NCBI GenBank assembly: GCA_017617475.1
Contig: JAFZWC010000059.1
Span: 1-18,208, forward strand
Direction of reading: 5' to 3'
DNA length: 18,208 nucleotides
Source: Bacteroidales bacterium
GTDB lineage: Bacteria; Bacteroidota; Bacteroidia; Bacteroidales; UBA932
This document shows, one piece after another, positions 14,525-18,208 of this stretch (the first letter of the stretch is position 1; every line of letters starts with the position of its first letter). The notes under the pieces were generated by a model. The model was given only the letters and a program-made list of their open reading frames with translations. It was not told the origin of the DNA and did no database searches. Position numbers and translations under genes: made by a program.

Positions 14525-16273
14525 TTATCGAATCTCGTTGGCGTTGTAAATGTAGGTGTAGGCCGGATTCCGGGTGAAGAGCCAGCTGCCGGCGGCAACG
14601 GTGGTATACTCATCCCAACCCACAATGTTCTCGGGGCAGGCCGATGCCTTCACGGGCAGCACAAAGTGCCCCTGTTCCCGGAAGACACAGAAGGCCTCCG
14701 AGGCATAGCCCCCATCGGCCTGGATGCCACCGCTGAGTTCTATATAGGGAAGAGCGCGTCCCTGAGCGTACACCACATCCTCCACGGGCTCTACACCCAC
14801 TCCGCCCGCAGTAATGTAGAACGTATCATCGGCCGTAACCCCTTCCTGATAGGTGAGGGTGGGTGTATCCCCAATCCAGCGCACCTTGAATACGCTGCCA
14901 TTCTCCACGCCCAGCCCGCAGGCCAGGTTTACCTTTCCCTCATAGATGGGATAGCACACCCAGAGGTCGTGTCCGTCTATGTCCTCGTGGCAGACGGTGG
15001 CAATATAGCGGCCGCCGCTTTCGATATTCACCACCTGCAGAGCGTCCTCGGAATCGGTCCGGGTAAAGGGCTCCCACGTCTGCGTGTCCTTTCTCCACTG
15101 GCAGCTTGCGGAAGGATAGCGGATGGGGAACGTGGCGTTGAAAAAGTTGGCGTCGCCCAGCAGTTTTTGCATCAGGGCGGCATCCTGGGTGATGGCGGCC
15201 TTAATGCGCATGGCCTGCCACGGGTCCACCAGAGCGGCGAACTCCCAGATGGGCACTACCTCCATGTCAATGAGCTCCACGTTGGAATGCAGTTCGTCCG
15301 CCGGGTTATACACCAGCGACCTTCTCCATGCCGATATCCCATCCAGGGAGAACGTCCGCGAACCGTCCGGCTTGTGCTCTCCCAGCAGGCCCGTCAGATG
15401 GCTCTGATCTCCTCCCCAGGCCTGGAGCATGAGACGGCAGTCTTTCAACCACACAAACTCTTCCTCCACACGGGCATTCTGCTTGTTTTCCACCGCAAAC
15501 AAAAATTCCTGTGTGCTCCACGCATCTTCGCTGGACTTGTCGCTGTAGCGCCACATGCTGTTCATCAAGTCCACCCGGAGGCGTCCGCCCAGGACAGCAC
15601 TGACAATGACGTGGGTGCCCCACACATTTATTAGGGAATCCACCGCGGCCACATTGTCATCGGGGGTAAGTCTCAGGTGCTCAATGGCATTTCGGAAACT
15701 CTCCGTAAAGACGTTTCTGTTCCGAGGGTAACGGGCTAACACGCTGGCGTAGCTTACATAGGTTTCCATCATCACCTCTTTCTCCTCCAGGGTGTAGTAA
15801 AACGTTTCCTGGATGCCATTCTCCAGGAAATACTGCCGGTTGCGTTTTTCTTTCTCATAGAGGCCCAGATCTACCTTCTGCTTGGTTTCTACGGCTACGT
15901 TGGCCACATAGTCCCGGAAGGAATAGTCAAACTCAGAGGCGACGGAGGAATATCTGGCGGCGTCTTCCACGATGAGTTTTTCTCCGGAGGCATCCTGCAG
16001 GTTCTCCACATAGTATCGGTTAAGCACCTGACAGCGGATGTCTTTCCAATTGCAGTAGTCTCCCCGGACGGCATTGTAGGAGTACCCCAGTCCGTGGTTC
16101 CGGCGGAACAGTTCGCGGGTTTCCACATCGGCCGACTTTACCCAGTTGTAGCCCCCTTCCGGCATCCATTCCGGGACCGGGCCTTCTTGCCCGACCGGGA
16201 TTTCCAGTTCCCGGCAACCCCACAGAAGGGCTGCCAGGCCAAGGAGACCAACAATATGAAGGATGCTTTTCAA
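14525..16273 (-). CDS. MACPF-domain lipoprotein (BSAP-like perforin family)
   Basis: MACPF proteins form membrane pores; in Bacteroidales some secreted members kill related strains, while others have unknown roles. The 582-aa protein has a lipoprotein signal ending LLWGC (Cys20), so it is exported and lipid-anchored. The MACPF signature WGTHV (218-222) is followed by SAVLGGRLRVD. The conserved tail of the domain is recognisable as VVPIWEFAALVDPWQAMRIKAAI (about 339-361). Residues about 375-582 form a separate region rich in aromatic and beta-type segments, which may bind a target. The start codon is TTG, since a TAG immediately precedes it in frame and no ATG precedes the signal; only 3 nt separate it from the upstream lipoprotein gene. 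MACPF membership is fairly secure; an antibacterial role is only inference. Confidence 0.85.
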   Translation of the reverse strand: MKSILHIVGLLGLAALLWGCRELEIPVGQEGPVPEWMPEGGYNWVKSADVETRELFRRNHGLGYSYNAVRGDYCNWKDIRCQVLNRYYVENLQDASGEKLIVEDAARYSSVASEFDYSFRDYVANVAVETKQKVDLGLYEKEKRNRQYFLENGIQETFYYTLEEKEVMMETYVSYASVLARYPRNRNVFTESFRNAIEHLRLTPDDNVAAVDSLINVWGTHVIVSAVLGGRLRVDLMNSMWRYSDKSSEDAWSTQEFLFAVENKQNARVEEEFVWLKDCRLMLQAWGGDQSHLTGLLGEHKPDGSRTFSLDGISAWRRSLVYNPADELHSNVELIDMEVVPIWEFAALVDPWQAMRIKAAITQDAALMQKLLGDANFFNATFPIRYPSASCQWRKDTQTWEPFTRTDSEDALQVVNIESGGRYIATVCHEDIDGHDLWVCYPIYEGKVNLACGLGVENGSVFKVRWIGDTPTLTYQEGVTADDTFYITAGGVGVEPVEDVVYAQGRALPYIELSGGIQADGGYASEAFCVFREQGHFVLPVKASACPENIVGWDEYTTVAAGSWLFTRNPAYTYIYNANEIR

Positions 16274-16276
16274 CTA

Positions 16277-17467
16277 CTATATATTGACAAGAGTGAAACC
16301 CTGGGGCACTTTATCCGTAAAATGCACGCTGTTCATGGTATAGACAAAACTCTCGTCCAGGAAATCGTAGAGGTCGTCCTTCCCGCCATCGCCGTAGTAG
16401 CCTTTTTCGTCAAAGGAATAGCCGTCGTTATTGATGCACTGCGGTGCAATGCGGACATGTTGGCAATAGCGCTTCTTCCCTTTGAAGAGTTTGTATTTTC
16501 CATGCTTGGCACCCAGCACAATCACCACTTTTTGGTATCGGCCCAGGGAATAGTCGGACCAGTGGCTGAAGTCTTCTTTGCCGGTGGCAAAGCCATCATG
16601 ATCCAGGCTGGGGAAATCCTGCTTTTCCGCATTATTGGAATAGCAGGCAAAAGGGAATACCTCACCCGGGAACCGTTCCACTATCTTCTGTTTTTTTCGG
16701 GCATAGATCCTGCTGTCCGAGCAGAGCAGCAGGTATTCACTGATGTCGTTGATACGGCAATTCAAGTCGTGACCGCTTCCATGCTTGGGATCCCACAGTT
16801 CATCCCATCTGTCATTGTATAAATGACCTTTTCCGGCAGCCATGTTTACCAGCGTTCCGGGGCTGCTGCTGCTCTGGCTTTCCTTTACGCAAACCCAGTA
16901 CACGCCCTCGCCGAAGTACACGTCTCCGCGCCGACAGGGGGAAGTAAAGCTATTGGTACCCCACTGGTCTGCGGTACGGTATATTATCTTGGAAAGATGC
17001 GGGATGCAGGGAATCTCCACGCTGACATAGCCGGAATTGTTTCCCTCCCCTTCGCGGTGGAAAGTGAGTTTGCCCAGTTTGAGGGACGTGAGATCTATCA
17101 CCAGCCCGTACGGTGCCTCCGAAACAAAACTATTATCTCCTACCATCGAACGGAAGTAAGGTTCTGCGAGCGAAGCGGTTTCCACAAATACACTTCTCTC
17201 GGAGGGCGCACTCTGGTCCAGGACTTCACCAATAGCGGGTTCAAAGGTTTCCCCTTCGAATACAAAGTCGGACTCATCCTCGTCGTTAAAGACCATGTCG
17301 GTCAGTGCTTCCAGAACATGTTGGACGGCGTAGGCTTCGCGCTCCTTCTGTTCAAGAACGGCATCTGACTCGGCATCGCCCGCAGGGTCCTTCCGGCAGC
17401 CAGGAATTACGGACAGCATCATCGATGCCGCAAGGAAAATGAATAGTTGTTTAGTCCTAGTCCACAT
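16277..17467 (-). CDS. Unrecognised 396-aa lipoprotein, partner of the MACPF gene
   Basis: I do not recognise this family. The protein starts at ATG 17467 (MWTRTKQLFIFLAASMML) with a signal peptide ending VIPGC, so Cys24 is the probable lipidation site. Acidic and charged residues follow it (RKDPAGDAESD), as in many surface-exposed Bacteroidota lipoproteins. A TTG three codons upstream could also start it. The mature part has an acidic stretch (NDEDESDFVFEGE) and several Cys residues. Further on come a serine run (QSSSSPG), a GKYKLFKGKKRYCQHVRIAP segment and a Gly/Asp-rich stretch (GYYGDGGKDDLYD). It overlaps the upstream gene by 11 nt and is followed 3 nt later by the MACPF gene, so the three are made together. 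It could be an accessory, immunity or targeting factor, but nothing in the sequence decides this. Confidence 0.8.
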   Translation of the reverse strand: MWTRTKQLFIFLAASMMLSVIPGCRKDPAGDAESDAVLEQKEREAYAVQHVLEALTDMVFNDEDESDFVFEGETFEPAIGEVLDQSAPSERSVFVETASLAEPYFRSMVGDNSFVSEAPYGLVIDLTSLKLGKLTFHREGEGNNSGYVSVEIPCIPHLSKIIYRTADQWGTNSFTSPCRRGDVYFGEGVYWVCVKESQSSSSPGTLVNMAAGKGHLYNDRWDELWDPKHGSGHDLNCRINDISEYLLLCSDSRIYARKKQKIVERFPGEVFPFACYSNNAEKQDFPSLDHDGFATGKEDFSHWSDYSLGRYQKVVIVLGAKHGKYKLFKGKKRYCQHVRIAPQCINNDGYSFDEKGYYGDGGKDDLYDFLDESFVYTMNSVHFTDKVPQGFTLVNI

Positions 17468-18208
17468 AGCGCTCAATCAATTCCAACTGGGGATATTCAA
17501 ATTTGTAACTGCGTACCGGACGCACGGGATAATAGTCCTCGTGCCAGTCGCCCAATACGTCATAACGAATCAGACGATAGTTCCCGTCCAGCACCAGCAA
17601 CTGGGGATTATCGCCGCCGTTGTCCACCACAGAGAACAGATGGAGCTGCCCTTTGTAACGAAGGTTCAGCGTGTTATCCGGGAAGGCGGCACGTCCGTTC
17701 AGCACGTCGCTAATGCCCCAATAGCCGTTGAAGCGGGCGTCGAAGCCGGAAAGCTGCCCCGGGAACAGGGCTTTGGGATTGAAGCCCAGAAAGGCCTCCA
17801 AGTCCTTCACCTCTGTAGATGTAGGCATGTGCCAGCGACGCTCATTTCCCCAGATCCAGTTATTGTCTTCCATGATGATGTCGTTAATCTGGAAGTCGAA
17901 GCGGGTATACAGGACGCCCTCCTCCACCAGCTCGTCAAAATACGCGTATCCGGAATGCGGGTTCTCGCTGAATCCCATGGGATGGTCCATATCTTTCCGC
18001 GTCCAGAAATGCGACCCCACTTTCACAATGGGGTGAGAGTACGTTTTCCGTGGCTCCAGGAAGAAGAATGCATCGTCCCGTACCTCCCGGACTATTTGGC
18101 CATGGGAGGGAATGTCCACGGGACTTTCCAGCATCAGGTTGCCGTTCACATACCAGAAGCGGGTGAGCACGGAGTCCGGAGCCATATCAGGGAAAGGGTT
18201 CACATAGC
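17457..18208 (-). CDS. Fibrobacter major-paralogous-domain-like protein (5' end outside window)
   Basis: The frame is open to the right edge; GTG 18203 is an internal Val (codon TAT precedes it), so the true start lies beyond the window. About 249 C-terminal codons are present. The segment HFWTRKDMDHPMG ... RWHMPTSTEVKDLEAFLGF ... LFPGQLSGFDARFNGYWG resembles the Fibrobacter succinogenes major paralogous domain. That domain is common in exported Bacteroidota and Fibrobacterota proteins and is thought to be a C-type-lectin-like fold. After it come about 90 residues ending YKFEYPQLELIERYVD. An upstream signal peptide is expected but cannot be seen. It overlaps the next lipoprotein gene by 11 nt, so it belongs to the same operon. 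The domain call is from motif resemblance only. Confidence 0.6.
   Translation of the reverse strand, partial: YVNPFPDMAPDSVLTRFWYVNGNLMLESPVDIPSHGQIVREVRDDAFFFLEPRKTYSHPIVKVGSHFWTRKDMDHPMGFSENPHSGYAYFDELVEEGVLYTRFDFQINDIIMEDNNWIWGNERRWHMPTSTEVKDLEAFLGFNPKALFPGQLSGFDARFNGYWGISDVLNGRAAFPDNTLNLRYKGQLHLFSVVDNGGDNPQLLVLDGNYRLIRYDVLGDWHEDYYPVRPVRSYKFEYPQLELIERYVD

Noticed and set aside
18201..18203. GTG as start of the last gene
   Set aside because: The frame continues to the window edge and there is no signal peptide, so the real start is probably outside.

Overview
The window looks like part of a Bacteroidota (Bacteroidales-type) chromosome of fairly high coding GC. Evidence for this is two promoters of the Bacteroidota form (TTG, 20 nt, TAnnTTTG), little sign of Shine-Dalgarno sequences, the long Bacteroides-type PurC, a bactofilin, Bacteroidota-style lipoproteins including a MACPF protein, and short 'VILNEVKNL / GGAATGAC' palindromic repeats between genes. 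No stretch over 300 bases lacks a gene.

Positions 1-14006 form a purine-synthesis locus. A divergent promoter region (about 2082-2257) fires leftward into purC(long)-purB and rightward into purE-purL-purC(short)-purF-purM-purN-purH-purD-folD. Together they encode PRPP-to-IMP synthesis (PurF, D, N, L, M, E, C, B, H), plus FolD, which makes the 10-formyl-THF used by PurN and PurH. No purK is visible. The rightward genes are tightly coupled: TAATG at purL/purC and purC/purF, ATGA at purN/purH, and gaps of only 3-17 nt elsewhere in purF-purD. An intrinsic terminator-like hairpin lies in the purE-purL gap, and a palindromic repeat separates purD from folD. Gene order and protein types (single-chain PurL, short PurC, clostridial-looking PurE, B. 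subtilis-type PurB) resemble Firmicute purine operons.

The most striking observation is in PurF. Its PRPP-binding and Fe-S cysteine motifs are intact, but the glutaminase active site is dismantled. The N-terminal nucleophile Cys is the initiator Met followed by Gly, the glutamine-binding Arg73 is Lys, and the HNGN oxyanion loop reads GEGN. The adjacent short PurC also departs from its family at usually conserved positions, and it coexists with a normal-looking long PurC 4 kb away. The locus may therefore encode a PurF that uses free or externally supplied ammonia.

After a terminator hairpin (13971-14006) come genes on the minus strand. In transcription order they are a protein with a Fibrobacter-type 'major paralogous domain' (cut by the window edge), an unrecognised 396-aa lipoprotein, a 582-aa MACPF lipoprotein that starts with TTG, and, after a 139-nt gap holding two related imperfect palindromes, a small bactofilin. 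The first three are packed as an operon and look like an exported surface module, possibly antibacterial or host-directed.
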